Source: Nitrospira defluvii (GTDB lineage Bacteria; Nitrospirota; Nitrospiria; Nitrospirales; Nitrospiraceae). From it: 64,000 nucleotides of DNA. The position numbers and the translations under genes are program-made. Below the pieces are notes generated by a model. That model did no database searches and was not told the origin of the DNA. It saw only the letters and a program-made list of their open reading frames with translations. Below are positions 1-9,064 of this stretch, piece after piece. The stretch's first letter is position 1; the number at the start of each line of letters is the position of its first letter. The stretch is taken from the NCBI RefSeq assembly GCF_905220995.1, contig NZ_CAJNBJ010000001.1, forward strand, positions 930,001 to 994,000. Reading direction: 5' to 3'.

Positions 1-239
1 AGCTGAACATGCGATTTTCCCCCTCATCCTGTCACCTGCAACATGAATGATCCCACTCCATCACCCTTGCACGCGGCGAACGATCGCCCGCGGCCCAGAC
101 ATTCATCACCCCGACTGCCGCCAGTTCGGGAGGAGAGCCACGTGTACGACACGGGCCTTTCCCCATATCCCTGCGAGGGAGGGGACGAGCACAGGCACAG
201 CGCGGGACGCCCCCAGCCCCACCCAACCACTGACTCTTC
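1..239. other. Window edge, no supported gene
   Basis: Short overlapping reading frames exist on both strands but none shows a recognisable domain, a ribosome binding site or an extension beyond this edge. I see nothing that can be annotated. It may be the intergenic tail of a gene lying outside the window. Confidence 0.4.
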
Positions 240-1256
240 TTATCGGCACCGCCGAGGAGCGCCTTGAGATCCGGGCGGCGTCAACCAGACAAAATCCGCG
301 ATTCCCTCTTGCATCGACTGGTAGAGCTCCGCGGCCCGATCCAGCTCAAAGGTCGCCAGATACACCGTCACCTGCTTGAGTCCAGCGGGCACCCGCCTGG
401 CCACACGGTTCGGAACAGGCAATCGGTACTGGACATGACCTCCACCGGTGTAACTCACCACAGGGCCTTGAGCGGGATCCACTCCGGCTCGAACCCTGTG
501 GAAAGCAGCTGCCACGGTCTTGGCCATCCCCTCATCCCGTACCATGGAAGCCTCATACATCGTCAAATAGTCTTCGGGGGCCCCGCCCCCATGACAAGCC
601 TGAAGCTGTGACAAGATTCGCGAGCGGTACGCAGTGTCATCGACGACGTCCTCTCCCTCCATCCCCCACTGACTCCATTCCGGCAACGCTTTCGCTTGAG
701 CGAGTCCTTGCTTCACAACCTGGCGAATCAAGGGCTTTGGTGGATTCATTGCCACCAGCGGGAATCGGTGATCCCTCGCAAACTGCACCAACGGCTCGTA
801 ATCCTCGAACGCACCACCCCAATTTTGCTTCCACCCTACATCCTCCAAAAAACCAGCGCGAGTCGCATCTGTCGAGGTGAGGTAGTGATCAAGTGCAGAT
901 TGACCGTCCCACCCGAACATCTCCATCGTCAGCACCGGCTTGCGCCCTCGGTCGGCGAGCGACCGAAGCACGGTCAAGGCCGCATCGATGTGGAAGCGGT
1001 TGTGATGCTCCTCACCAAGATAAATGACATCGTACCCGGTCAATTGTTCTAACCATGTATCGGTCGGCACGACGAGGCCGGTCTTCGCATCCAGCAGCTG
1101 CCCTGGCGCCCAGTCACTCCACGGTTGCCCTGCGGGCATTCCCACAGGCCCCTTCGTGTGGCACCCCCACAGACCCAACAGCACCATCGCCAGGGTGAGA
1201 AATCGACCGACTCTATGGAACTGCCTCCTGCAGGAACCCATCTCTGCTCTACACAT
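240..1256 (-). CDS. ChaN-like lipoprotein (Tiki/TraB-related)
   Basis: Predicted 338-residue membrane-anchored lipoprotein of the ChaN family, whose characterised members bind haem and are linked to iron uptake; the fold belongs to the Tiki/TraB-like superfamily. Visible: an N-terminal hydrophobic stretch ending in a lipobox (LLGLWGC), the segment YLGEEHHNRFHI, then TMEMFGWDG, and near the C terminus TGGGHVQYRLPVPNR, all typical ChaN positions. I start at the ATG at 1256 because AAGGAGA lies just upstream; an in-frame ATG at 1277 would give seven more residues. The gene stands alone and is divergent from the next gene across about 140 bp. Function in this organism is inferred from family only. 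Confidence 0.8.
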   Translation of the reverse strand: MCRAEMGSCRRQFHRVGRFLTLAMVLLGLWGCHTKGPVGMPAGQPWSDWAPGQLLDAKTGLVVPTDTWLEQLTGYDVIYLGEEHHNRFHIDAALTVLRSLADRGRKPVLTMEMFGWDGQSALDHYLTSTDATRAGFLEDVGWKQNWGGAFEDYEPLVQFARDHRFPLVAMNPPKPLIRQVVKQGLAQAKALPEWSQWGMEGEDVVDDTAYRSRILSQLQACHGGGAPEDYLTMYEASMVRDEGMAKTVAAAFHRVRAGVDPAQGPVVSYTGGGHVQYRLPVPNRVARRVPAGLKQVTVYLATFELDRAAELYQSMQEGIADFVWLTPPGSQGAPRRCR

Positions 1257-1397
1257 CACGTCTCCTTCTCTCCGCATGGCGCAGCCGCAAGGGCACCGTG
1301 CTTGACTCCTTTACGACAGGCTCGATACTCTGCGTAACGCTATTTCACAGCATAGCATTTGCGTATCACCCACGTGCCCATCAACTGCTGATTTTTC

Positions 1398-2726
1398 ATG
1401 GTACTTGAGCCAGACAGATCGGCCGCATTCCGCAAACAGGTCGCGGCCGCCCGGTCCGCCGATCCCACTGCGTGGGAAGGCACTCGCCACCTGGTCCATC
1501 CGACTGAATGGCCCGTCACGCGGGACCGTCTCCTCAAGGCCATCGCGGCCTCAGCCGTTTCAGAGGACATCAAACGGCACCTTACGGCCGCCTTCGCCAA
1601 GGACCAACCCTCGACAGGCCGCACATCGTACCCCGACGTACTCAAGCAACTCACCGGGTTGCCGACAACCAAAGGCCTGCGCGCCCTGTGCATCTTCTTT
1701 GGAGTGCGGGCAGCATCCGTTGCGAAATGGCTCAGCCCCTCGGTTTCACCTGCGACGGTAGACACGTTCCTTCAGCGCCACCGCAACCCCTTCGATCTGT
1801 TGCTAGATCAAGTGCCCGCATCCGTGCTGGATCTGGGGGCGGGCGACCTCTCCTTTGCGGAAGAACTGGCCACCCGGTATGGCTCATCCCTGGCGGCCCA
1901 ACAGAGACCCCTGATCCTGCACTGCCTCGACCGGCTGGACCCACGCTCGCAACTCGGTGGACCACTGCACGCCCATCCGCTTCGCCTCAGCCGTTTGCGG
2001 GCCATGCCGAACCTGGACTTTCGCTTCTACGGCGATCAGGACATGTTTGCGCTAGACTTGCTGGAACGAGACCAGCGTCTCGCTTCCCGCTATCTCATCG
2101 TCACCTGCTGGGCCCCGGCCACACCGACCTTTGCCTATGAGCCGACACGCCTCTCCCCGGCCTGCCTCACCGAAGAATTGCGACGCACGAAGGGAGATTC
2201 CCGCCAAGTGCGGCATGGGAAAGAGCCCGCACTCGAAGTGCTGCATGACGGACGGAGCCTGCTCTTCCCTCCCTGGAAATTCGATATCCGCGGCCCGCTC
2301 GCCTTGCTGGAGTTGATGGCCACCCGAGGAGCCTTGTGCCTACTCGGCGCCGTCGATTCTCAGGTGTTTTGGGAGATACTGTCCCAGTTGGTTGATGACC
2401 CGGCCATGAGACCGCCTGATACCGTCTTCTCGCCTCAGACTCTGCCGGCCGTCTTCGGGAAAATCTATCACCACCTGTCAGGCCTCCCGCTCGGCCAGAC
2501 CTGTCGTTTGGCCGACCTCGCCCCACTGCGGAGCCGATTTCCCTCTGTCCTCCGCACAGCAGGAGGCCAGGCCGCATCCTATCGGTTCCGAGAGGTGACG
2601 ATCCAGCGGGGTGCCTTGTTCGAGGGTATGCCCGCAAGCAGCACCGCCAGGAAGTTCCAGGGCATGGCGGAAGAAACTCCTCCCTGGTTTCTCAGCCTGG
2701 TGCCAGAACTGCAAGAAACCACCTGA
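1398..2726 (+). CDS. Unknown protein with methyltransferase-like motif
   Basis: A 442-residue soluble protein that I do not recognise by name. The one informative stretch is VLDLGAGDLSFAEE at about residues 143-156, which looks like motif I of a Rossmann-fold SAM-dependent methyltransferase and is followed by a plausible acidic end of strand 2 (LHCLDRLDP). The first 120 residues are helical-looking and charged, and the C-terminal 150 residues show no motif. There is no signal peptide or membrane segment. It is transcribed divergently from the ChaN-like gene and precedes the MoxR operon by 150 bp. A SAM-binding role is inference; it could also be an inactive relative. Confidence 0.6.
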   Translation: MVLEPDRSAAFRKQVAAARSADPTAWEGTRHLVHPTEWPVTRDRLLKAIAASAVSEDIKRHLTAAFAKDQPSTGRTSYPDVLKQLTGLPTTKGLRALCIFFGVRAASVAKWLSPSVSPATVDTFLQRHRNPFDLLLDQVPASVLDLGAGDLSFAEELATRYGSSLAAQQRPLILHCLDRLDPRSQLGGPLHAHPLRLSRLRAMPNLDFRFYGDQDMFALDLLERDQRLASRYLIVTCWAPATPTFAYEPTRLSPACLTEELRRTKGDSRQVRHGKEPALEVLHDGRSLLFPPWKFDIRGPLALLELMATRGALCLLGAVDSQVFWEILSQLVDDPAMRPPDTVFSPQTLPAVFGKIYHHLSGLPLGQTCRLADLAPLRSRFPSVLRTAGGQAASYRFREVTIQRGALFEGMPASSTARKFQGMAEETPPWFLSLVPELQETT

Positions 2727-2876
2727 CCGGCTAAATACAGCCGACCGGGCGTGCCCCAGCCCTGCCCCTTCACCAGCGCGAACCGCCCTATAAATTGACG
2801 GTCTCCAGACCCTTTGTTAGACTTCGGACATACACGCCATGCGCCGATCATAATCCTCGTCACCAACACCCCAATC

Positions 2877-3818
2877 GTGAATTCCTCTCAATCAATCAAA
2901 TTGTTACAGGACAATATCGCGCAGGTCATTAAGGGCAAGTCGCAAGTCATTGAACTCGCCGTCGTCTGCCTGTTGGCACGCGGACATCTCTTGATCGAGG
3001 ATGTGCCCGGCGTGGGCAAGACCACCTTGGCTCACAGTTTGGCACGCTCACTCGACTGCTCCTTCAAACGGATTCAGTTCACGAGCGACCTCTTGCCCTC
3101 CGACATCGTCGGCATTTCTGTCTTCAATCGCCAGAAACAATCCTTTGAATTCATCCCCGGCCCCCTATTTGCCCACATCGTGCTGGCTGATGAAATCAAT
3201 CGCACCACCCCGAAAACGCAAAGCAGCCTGCTGGAAGCGATGAGCGAAGCGCAGATTTCCGTGGATAACCAAACCTACCCGCTGCATCAGCCGTTCATGG
3301 TCATTGCCACGCAAAATCCCGCGGAGTATCACGGCACGTTCCCGCTCCCCGAATCGCAATTGGATCGATTCTTGATGCGACTTCGCATCGGCTATCCCAC
3401 TCCGGACGAGGAACGAAAGGTGTTGGAGCGGCCACAGTCGCTGCATCCGGCCAGCGAGCTGCAGCCCGTCCTCACCGCACAACACATCCTGGATCTCCAA
3501 GCCCTTGTCGAAAAGGTCAGGATCGACGACAGTTTGATGGACTACCTGCTCGCAATCGTACAGGCAACCAGGCAGGCCGATGTGCTGTCTCTCGGGGTCA
3601 GCACGCGGGGCGCACTCGCGCTGACCAAGGCAGCCAAAGCACTCGCGCTGGTGCGGGATAGGACCTACTGCCTGCCGGAGGACATCAAAGAGCTCGCTCC
3701 TGCCGTCCTCTCACATCGGGTGATGCCGAACCGAGCCCAGGGTGCGCGGGCAAGAAGCGTCGAGCAGGCAGAAGGCATCATTCACGATCTGCTCGAGAGC
3801 GTCCCGGTTCCTGTGTGA
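2877..3818 (+). CDS. MoxR-family AAA+ ATPase
   Basis: AAA+ ATPase of the MoxR class, about 313 residues, thought in this family to act as a chaperone that assembles or activates partner complexes. The Walker A motif VPGVGKTT lies at residues 43-50 and Walker B VLADEINR at about 102-109; the family block NPAEYHGTFPLPESQLDRF follows. The coding frame is open back to a TTG at 2814, but the family normally begins shortly before the QVIKGK segment, which fits the GTG at 2877. A DUF58 gene and a transglutaminase gene follow almost without gap, the classic MoxR/DUF58/TgpA operon. Confidence 0.9.
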   Translation: MNSSQSIKLLQDNIAQVIKGKSQVIELAVVCLLARGHLLIEDVPGVGKTTLAHSLARSLDCSFKRIQFTSDLLPSDIVGISVFNRQKQSFEFIPGPLFAHIVLADEINRTTPKTQSSLLEAMSEAQISVDNQTYPLHQPFMVIATQNPAEYHGTFPLPESQLDRFLMRLRIGYPTPDEERKVLERPQSLHPASELQPVLTAQHILDLQALVEKVRIDDSLMDYLLAIVQATRQADVLSLGVSTRGALALTKAAKALALVRDRTYCLPEDIKELAPAVLSHRVMPNRAQGARARSVEQAEGIIHDLLESVPVPV

Positions 3819-3877
3819 CTCAGCCAGGACACTGGGACCAGGGCCCAACGAACCACGGCCAGGACAGGCACCTCACG

Positions 3878-5038
3878 ATGCGACCGGCCACCTACATGGC
3901 CCCACGAGATCTCCGCGCGTTCTTCCATCGCCTTTCTCACCATCGCGCGATTCGCGTGACGACGGAGGGGACTCGTTTCCTCCTGTTGACCCTCGCCGTC
4001 GGGATCGCCGCCGTCAACACCGGCAACAATCTGTTCTATCTCCTACTCGCCATGATGCTGAGCCTGATTGTGCTCTCCGGGCTCTTGTCGGAACAGTGTG
4101 TCCGCCGCTTGGACTTCCATCGCCACCTACCGGATTCACTGTTCGTGAACCAACCGGCCGTCGCGACGCTCTGGATCGCCAATCACAAGGCACATGTGCC
4201 GACCGTATCGGTTCGGATCCTCGATGTCGTGGCCGGGCAGGACCACGATCGCGGCATCCACCTCACCCACTTGGCCCCGGGAGCCTCAACCCTGCGCTCG
4301 TACCCGTTGCTCGCCTGTCGGCGCGGGCGGTACCACATCGAGGGCATTCGCGTTATCACACCGTTTCCGTTCGGGCTGTTCCAGAAAAAAGCCTTCTATC
4401 CCTGCGAAGCTAGCCTGCTGGTGTGTCCCGCCATCATCCCGCTCCCGCCGCTACGCCTTCAGGAGTTGCAATCGATCGGGCACGAACAGGCGCTGGCGCG
4501 ACGCGGCCCAGGCACGTCCCTTTACAACCTCAGAGAATTTCGCCCCGGCGACGATTCCCGCGCCATCCACTGGCTCACCACGGCCAGGACGGCCAAACTG
4601 ATGATCAAGGAAACCGAAGCCGAAGACCAGCACATGATCACGCTGGCCCTGTTCACAGTCTGCCCGGACGAGCTAGACCGCACCTTCGAGCGCACACTGT
4701 CCATCACCGCCTCGTTGGTTGATTATTATGTGAAGCGCGGGGTGCGTCTGCGCCTGATCCTTGGCGATCAGCCACATCTGTTGGCGGACGGGGAAGAACA
4801 GTCCCGGGATCTCTTTCACGCCCTGGCGCTCTGCGAACGACGCCCGGTGACCGCCAGCGCCTCCGTACACCAGGCCATGGGCCAGGCGTTGGTTAATGCA
4901 TCGGAGGGCCCGACCATCTGGCTATCTCCCTGGATGGACGCAGCCTGGTTCGAGGCCCTTCCGGCCGTCGACCTGATTCTCTCGCCTCAGACCCACAAGG
5001 ATCTCTTCGATGCTGCTGGATCAGGCCTTCCGGCTTAG
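3878..5038 (+). CDS. DUF58 (MoxR-associated) membrane protein
   Basis: DUF58 protein, 386 residues from the ATG at 3878. Two neighbouring hydrophobic helices occur near residues 33-48 and 53-72, and the DUF58 signature is the segment REFRPGDDSRAIHW followed by a basic strand. The frame also allows a GTG start at 3815 overlapping the moxR stop; the ATG gives the usual family length. The C-terminal half resembles a vWA-like fold as in other members. It overlaps the next gene by 29 bp, so the two are probably translationally coupled. Its partners are presumably the MoxR ATPase upstream and the transglutaminase downstream; the molecular role of the family is not established. Confidence 0.88.
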   Translation: MRPATYMAPRDLRAFFHRLSHHRAIRVTTEGTRFLLLTLAVGIAAVNTGNNLFYLLLAMMLSLIVLSGLLSEQCVRRLDFHRHLPDSLFVNQPAVATLWIANHKAHVPTVSVRILDVVAGQDHDRGIHLTHLAPGASTLRSYPLLACRRGRYHIEGIRVITPFPFGLFQKKAFYPCEASLLVCPAIIPLPPLRLQELQSIGHEQALARRGPGTSLYNLREFRPGDDSRAIHWLTTARTAKLMIKETEAEDQHMITLALFTVCPDELDRTFERTLSITASLVDYYVKRGVRLRLILGDQPHLLADGEEQSRDLFHALALCERRPVTASASVHQAMGQALVNASEGPTIWLSPWMDAAWFEALPAVDLILSPQTHKDLFDAAGSGLPA

Positions 5039-7223
5039 CTCAATCCTCCTGGCCGCAGCCGGCTTTGCGAGCCTGACGCTCGCCATCACCCTGCCGCCCT
5101 GGCTCCTTGTCCTGGCTGGCGGGGCATTTGCCATGGCCCTCCTGCGGATTCGGCACCCCGGCGTGATCTCCGACACCATGCGCCACTTCCGGCTCTCCGC
5201 CCTCACGTGGAATATCTTTCTCCTCCTTGCCTTCGCCGGATTCTGGATTGACCTGTTGCTCATTTCTCAGGAAGTCCTACCAGCCGGCATCCACTTCCTC
5301 GTGCTCCTGCTGGTCAACAAACTCTCCAACCTCGACTTGCGGCGAGACTTCCTGCATCTCTACGCCATCAGCCTGATCGCGCTCCTGGCATCAGCCGCCT
5401 TGACGACACAGGTCTGGTACGCCCCCTTTTTCTTCATCTATCTGATCATCGGCGTCTGGACACTGCTCCTCTATCACCTCGTACAAGAACAGGAAGAGCA
5501 GGTGGGTCTTCCGGATCACGTTTCTCCGGCAACGACACCTGTCACACCCTTCCCCCGACTGACGATTCGTTTTTTCTGGACGACCAATGCCATGGCGGCC
5601 GTCGCGTTCGGCTTCACTTTGTTGTTCTTCTTCTCAATTCCACGAGTCGGGGTAGGATTCTTTCAACACGACCAGGGGGATAGTTTGCGGACCACGGGAT
5701 TCTCCGAGCAGGTCGATCTGGGAGTCATCGGTCCGGTGAAGCAAGACCCGAGTATCGTCATGCGCGTGGAACTGCCTGACCGCATTAGCCATGAATTCAA
5801 ACAGGAACCGCTCTATCTGCGCGGCGTGGCGTACAACCGATACGACGGGAAAGCGTGGAGCAACAGTCTGCCACAACGACGGATGCTTACGGAACTTCCC
5901 GAAGGCACCTTCTCACACCGCACGCCAGGGACAAAACCACAGGTCACCGCGCGGCAACTTCGACAGGATATTCTCCTTGAGCCACTCGACACGGCGGTGC
6001 TCTTCGGTGCCCCGTTGCTCACCACCGTCAAAGGCAATTTCCTCTCGGTCCAGTCGGACCTCACCGGATCGTTCCACCTGCCGTATCCCCTGCATACCCG
6101 CATCCAGTACACCGCATACTCCTTGTCCCCGAACCTGAACGCGACGGAGAAAAACGCGAGTGCGCTACTGTATCCGGATTTTATTCTCCGGCATTACCTT
6201 CAAACACCTGACGTCAATCCCCAGATCGTGGACCTCGCAAGACAGATCACACAGCCGGCGACCAGCGTGATACAGGCGGTCTCCCTGGTCCACACTCACT
6301 TGCTGACCAGTTATCGGTACAGTTTGGATGTTCCCTCTCTGCAATCTGCCCATCCCCTCGATGACTTCCTGCTGACTCGAAAAACCGGCTATTGCGAGCA
6401 CTACGCCACGGCCATGGTGGTCCTGCTCCGAACAGTTGGCATTCCGGCTCGACTGGTAACGGGATTCCTCGCCACCGAATGGAACGAATTCGGCGGCTAT
6501 TATACGGTGCGGCAGCGGGACGCCCACGCCTGGGTGGAAGTCTACTTTCCACAATCAGGATGGATCACGATTGATCCGACCCCGCCCTCACCGGGCGCAG
6601 TCGGCCCGACCTGGTGGCATGCAGCGACCAGCGCGATGGACTCAATGCGGCTCAAATGGGATCGGCTGTTCGTCCACTACAGCGCGCACGACCAATTCAC
6701 TGTCGTGCAAGGCATTCGAGAAAGCGGGGAGGCCGTACGGGTAGGACTTTCCGAAACGATCAGTGCCCTGGCGGCGCAGGCTGGAGCCATCATCGGCGGC
6801 ATGGTGATCAGCCTGACCCCGTCCGGCATTCCACACCGCGCCGTGAGTTTGTTGCTGGCAGTCAGCGTCCTCTATGCGGGCATCATGCTCCTCCGACGGT
6901 ATCGGAGCAGAACGACGACGCAGAGCAGGTTTTCGCCCCAGCAGCAGACCGTCATCATGCTCTACGCCGACATGCTGCGCTACTGTGCCCAGCGGGGAAT
7001 CACGAAACCCGCCAGTACCACGCCACAGGAATTTCTTCACAAGATTCGTGAAGGATGGAGCGAGGCCTGGCCCATCGTCCATTCCGTGACGCAACTGTAT
7101 GCGCGGGTTCGATTTGGGAAGGCCCCACTTACGACAGAGGAGATCAGTACTGCAGAAAACAACGTACGTCAACTCCGCGCACTCAGGCAATCCGTAAGAC
7201 CTGCTCCACGACCATCACGCTAG
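5010..7223 (+). CDS. TgpA-type membrane transglutaminase
   Basis: Large 737-residue membrane protein with about six N-terminal transmembrane helices (residues 1-200), a periplasmic domain, a transglutaminase-like core and one further C-terminal helix before a cytoplasmic DUF4129-like tail. The papain-like triad is visible: Cys462 in GYCEHYATAM, His in RDAHAWVEVYF, and Asp in ITIDPTPP. TgpA of Pseudomonas is the characterised relative and is important for growth; its substrate is not settled. The ATG lies inside the end of the DUF58 gene. The three-gene set is a known conserved operon probably acting at the cell envelope. Confidence 0.9.
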   Translation: MLLDQAFRLSSILLAAAGFASLTLAITLPPWLLVLAGGAFAMALLRIRHPGVISDTMRHFRLSALTWNIFLLLAFAGFWIDLLLISQEVLPAGIHFLVLLLVNKLSNLDLRRDFLHLYAISLIALLASAALTTQVWYAPFFFIYLIIGVWTLLLYHLVQEQEEQVGLPDHVSPATTPVTPFPRLTIRFFWTTNAMAAVAFGFTLLFFFSIPRVGVGFFQHDQGDSLRTTGFSEQVDLGVIGPVKQDPSIVMRVELPDRISHEFKQEPLYLRGVAYNRYDGKAWSNSLPQRRMLTELPEGTFSHRTPGTKPQVTARQLRQDILLEPLDTAVLFGAPLLTTVKGNFLSVQSDLTGSFHLPYPLHTRIQYTAYSLSPNLNATEKNASALLYPDFILRHYLQTPDVNPQIVDLARQITQPATSVIQAVSLVHTHLLTSYRYSLDVPSLQSAHPLDDFLLTRKTGYCEHYATAMVVLLRTVGIPARLVTGFLATEWNEFGGYYTVRQRDAHAWVEVYFPQSGWITIDPTPPSPGAVGPTWWHAATSAMDSMRLKWDRLFVHYSAHDQFTVVQGIRESGEAVRVGLSETISALAAQAGAIIGGMVISLTPSGIPHRAVSLLLAVSVLYAGIMLLRRYRSRTTTQSRFSPQQQTVIMLYADMLRYCAQRGITKPASTTPQEFLHKIREGWSEAWPIVHSVTQLYARVRFGKAPLTTEEISTAENNVRQLRALRQSVRPAPRPSR

Positions 7224-7283
7224 GGCTTCTTGCGCTCAATCCGGCACACGTCTACTTACGGCTACGTCGTACAACGGCCGCCC

Positions 7284-7313
7284 TTGACTAATCAATTCTC
7301 ATTGATATATTAT
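7284..7313 (+). promoter_or_regulatory. arsR promoter, probably leaderless
   Basis: TTGACT at 7284-7289 and an A/T-rich -10 (TATTAT at 7308-7313, or TATATT at 7306-7311) form a sigma70-like promoter. The predicted start of transcription falls at about 7318-7320, on the arsR ATG at 7319, so the mRNA would carry almost no leader. The operator palindrome lies between the two boxes. Confidence 0.7.
7291..7306. promoter_or_regulatory. ArsR operator 1
   Basis: Perfect inverted repeat ATCAAT-N4-ATTGAT placed between the -35 and -10 of the arsR promoter. The inner pattern ATCAA-N6-TTGAT recurs upstream of acr3, which supports it as the binding site of the ArsR encoded next to it. Confidence 0.75.
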
Positions 7314-7318
7314 GACGC

Positions 7319-7642
7319 ATGCGCGTGAAGACAGCGACACCAATAGCAGCCATTGCCAAAGTGTTCCAGGCCCTGTCAGATGAAACGAGATTACTGATAC
7401 TGGAACAACTGAAAGAGGGCGAGCAGTGTGTGTGCGACCTCACAAGCACGTTCAAAACGGGCCAGTCACGGCTATCCTTCCACCTGCGAGTTTTGAAAGA
7501 CGCTGGTTTGGTCCTTGACCGGCCTGAAGGACGCTGGGTCTACTACTCCCTCAACCCAGACGCACTGGAAGATCTCCAAGAAGCAGTCAATGCTTTCAAG
7601 TCTCCCCCGCACAAGGCCACCAAGAAGGGGTGTTGTCTGTAG
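7319..7642 (+). CDS. arsR: ArsR-family arsenite-responsive repressor
   Basis: Winged-helix ArsR/SmtB repressor, 107 residues. The N-terminal block VFQALSDETRLLILEQL and the recognition helix region around SRLSFHLRVLKDAGL are standard. Cys37 and Cys39 in the CVCDL motif match the As(III)-binding cysteines of E. coli ArsR, although the third cysteine of that site is absent; a terminal Cys105-Cys106 pair could contribute instead. It heads the arsenic cassette and has an operator in its own promoter and another before acr3, so autoregulation and arsenite-induced derepression of the cassette are likely. The poly-T run straight after its stop may weakly terminate transcription. Confidence 0.92.
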   Translation: MRVKTATPIAAIAKVFQALSDETRLLILEQLKEGEQCVCDLTSTFKTGQSRLSFHLRVLKDAGLVLDRPEGRWVYYSLNPDALEDLQEAVNAFKSPPHKATKKGCCL

Positions 7643-7661
7643 CTTTTTTTTGCCATTATTC

Positions 7662-7677
7662 ATCAACCTTTATTGAT
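7662..7677. promoter_or_regulatory. ArsR operator 2, upstream of acr3
   Basis: Second ATCAA-N6-TTGAT palindrome, 12 bp before the acr3 start. A possible promoter TTGTCT (7633-7638) with TATTCA (7657-7662) would place the operator over the transcription start. This suggests acr3 has its own ArsR-controlled promoter besides read-through from arsR. Confidence 0.7.
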
Positions 7678-7689
7678 ATTACGGGACCC

Positions 7690-8790
7690 ATGGACGCGAT
7701 TGCTGCCATCCACCAGCAGAGTATTCCGGCGGAAAAGAAACTCAATATGTTCGAGCGCTACCTTACGGTTTGGGTGGGACTTTGTATGCTCGCGGGGATC
7801 TTCCTGGGGAAATCAGCGCCGAACCTCATTCAAGCGTTACGAGGAATGGAGTTTGGCCAGAACAGTCATGTGAATTTCCCAATGGCCCTCCTCATCTGGC
7901 TGATGATCACCCCCATGATGATGAAAGTCGACTTTCGCGCCGTGGCGAAGGTCGGCCAACGTCCTCAAGGGCTGCTGGTCACCTTGTTTGTCAATTGGGT
8001 GGTGAAGCCATTCTCCATGGCTCTCTTAGCGTGGGTCTTTTTTCGAGTCATCTTCTCGCTCTGGATGACTTCTGGCGAAGCAGACCAATACATCGCTGGA
8101 ACCATTATTTTGGCCGCCGCCCCCTGTACCGCGATGGTCTTTGTCTGGAGCTATCTCACGGATGGCGATCCGGCTTATACCCTTGTCCAAGTGTCGGTGA
8201 ATGATTTGATTATGCTGATCCTGTTTGCGCCGATCGTCGGCTTGCTGGTCAGCGGCGCGTCCGCTCTCACCGTTCCCTTCACTGTGCTCCTCTATTCGGT
8301 CGTGGGATTTATTGTGGTCCCGTTGCTCCTGGGTGTTCTCATCCGCCATAGGCTCATTGCACGGCATGGAAAGAAATGGTTTGAAGAGACCCTCCTCCCT
8401 CGGTTTGCCCCCATCACAATCGCGGCGCTACTCATCACCTTGATTCTCATCTTTGCCTTTCAAGCCGAGAACATCCTTGGGAAGCCCCTTCACGTGCTGC
8501 TCATTGCGATCCCGATTCTTTTCCAAGTCTATTTCAATGCGTCTCTCGCCTATGGGCTGATGAAGTGGCTACACGTACCCCATGCGGTCGCAGCACCGGG
8601 AGCATTGATCGGCGCGAGTAACTTCTTTGAACTGGCCGTGGCCACAGCCATTGCCTTATTCGGCCCGGAATCAGGCGCAGCACTGGCAACCGTCGTCGGC
8701 GTCTTGGTGGAGGTACCGGTCATGCTCTCCGTCTGTCATGTGTGCAATCGAACCCGGCACTGGTTCCCCGTAAGCGAGTCCAGGGGATGA
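7690..8790 (+). CDS. acr3: ACR3-family arsenite efflux transporter
   Basis: Arsenite exporter of the ACR3 family, 366 residues with about ten hydrophobic helices. The conserved cysteine block APCTAMVFVWSYL is present, this Cys being essential for As(III) transport in characterised family members; the late motif GASNFFELAVATAIALFG is also typical. It removes arsenite from the cytoplasm, using the proton motive force. The start at 7690 is chosen because it falls just after operator 2 and gives a normal N terminus; an internal ATG at 7747 is the alternative. Only 3 bp separate it from the next small gene. Confidence 0.93.
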   Translation: MDAIAAIHQQSIPAEKKLNMFERYLTVWVGLCMLAGIFLGKSAPNLIQALRGMEFGQNSHVNFPMALLIWLMITPMMMKVDFRAVAKVGQRPQGLLVTLFVNWVVKPFSMALLAWVFFRVIFSLWMTSGEADQYIAGTIILAAAPCTAMVFVWSYLTDGDPAYTLVQVSVNDLIMLILFAPIVGLLVSGASALTVPFTVLLYSVVGFIVVPLLLGVLIRHRLIARHGKKWFEETLLPRFAPITIAALLITLILIFAFQAENILGKPLHVLLIAIPILFQVYFNASLAYGLMKWLHVPHAVAAPGALIGASNFFELAVATAIALFGPESGAALATVVGVLVEVPVMLSVCHVCNRTRHWFPVSESRG

Positions 8791-8793
8791 ACG

Positions 8794-9021
8794 ATGGGGG
8801 CTTTGCGGGAATTGCTGGGGCTCTTCGGAATCCTGGCCTTGAGCCTACTGCTGGCGACGTACGTCCTGGAGAGATGGCTCGGTAGGACATGGCCTGGATT
8901 CCACAGGCCGTTCACTCTCAAGCAGCTAGCCCGCGAGTGGTTGCTTTATATGCTCCTGTTCGCAGGCCTGGGAACGTTGCTGGAACGAATGTTGACGTTC
9001 GCATGTTCAGTGAGTTGTTAG
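8794..9021 (+). CDS. Small two-helix membrane protein in ars cassette
   Basis: A 75-residue protein I do not recognise. Two hydrophobic stretches (about residues 8-24 and 48-65) flank a basic, aromatic loop with WLGRTWPGFHRPF. The tail ends in a cysteine pair of the form ACSVSC, which could bind a thiophilic metalloid, but this is speculation. It begins 3 bp after acr3 and is followed 43 bp later by the arsI-like gene, so it belongs to the same transcript. Possible roles are an Acr3 accessory subunit or an organoarsenical permease component. Confidence 0.65.
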   Translation: MGALRELLGLFGILALSLLLATYVLERWLGRTWPGFHRPFTLKQLAREWLLYMLLFAGLGTLLERMLTFACSVSC

Positions 9022-9064
9022 CAGACGCCATTACAAACTGAATGACCAAGAGGGAGGCAGCATC

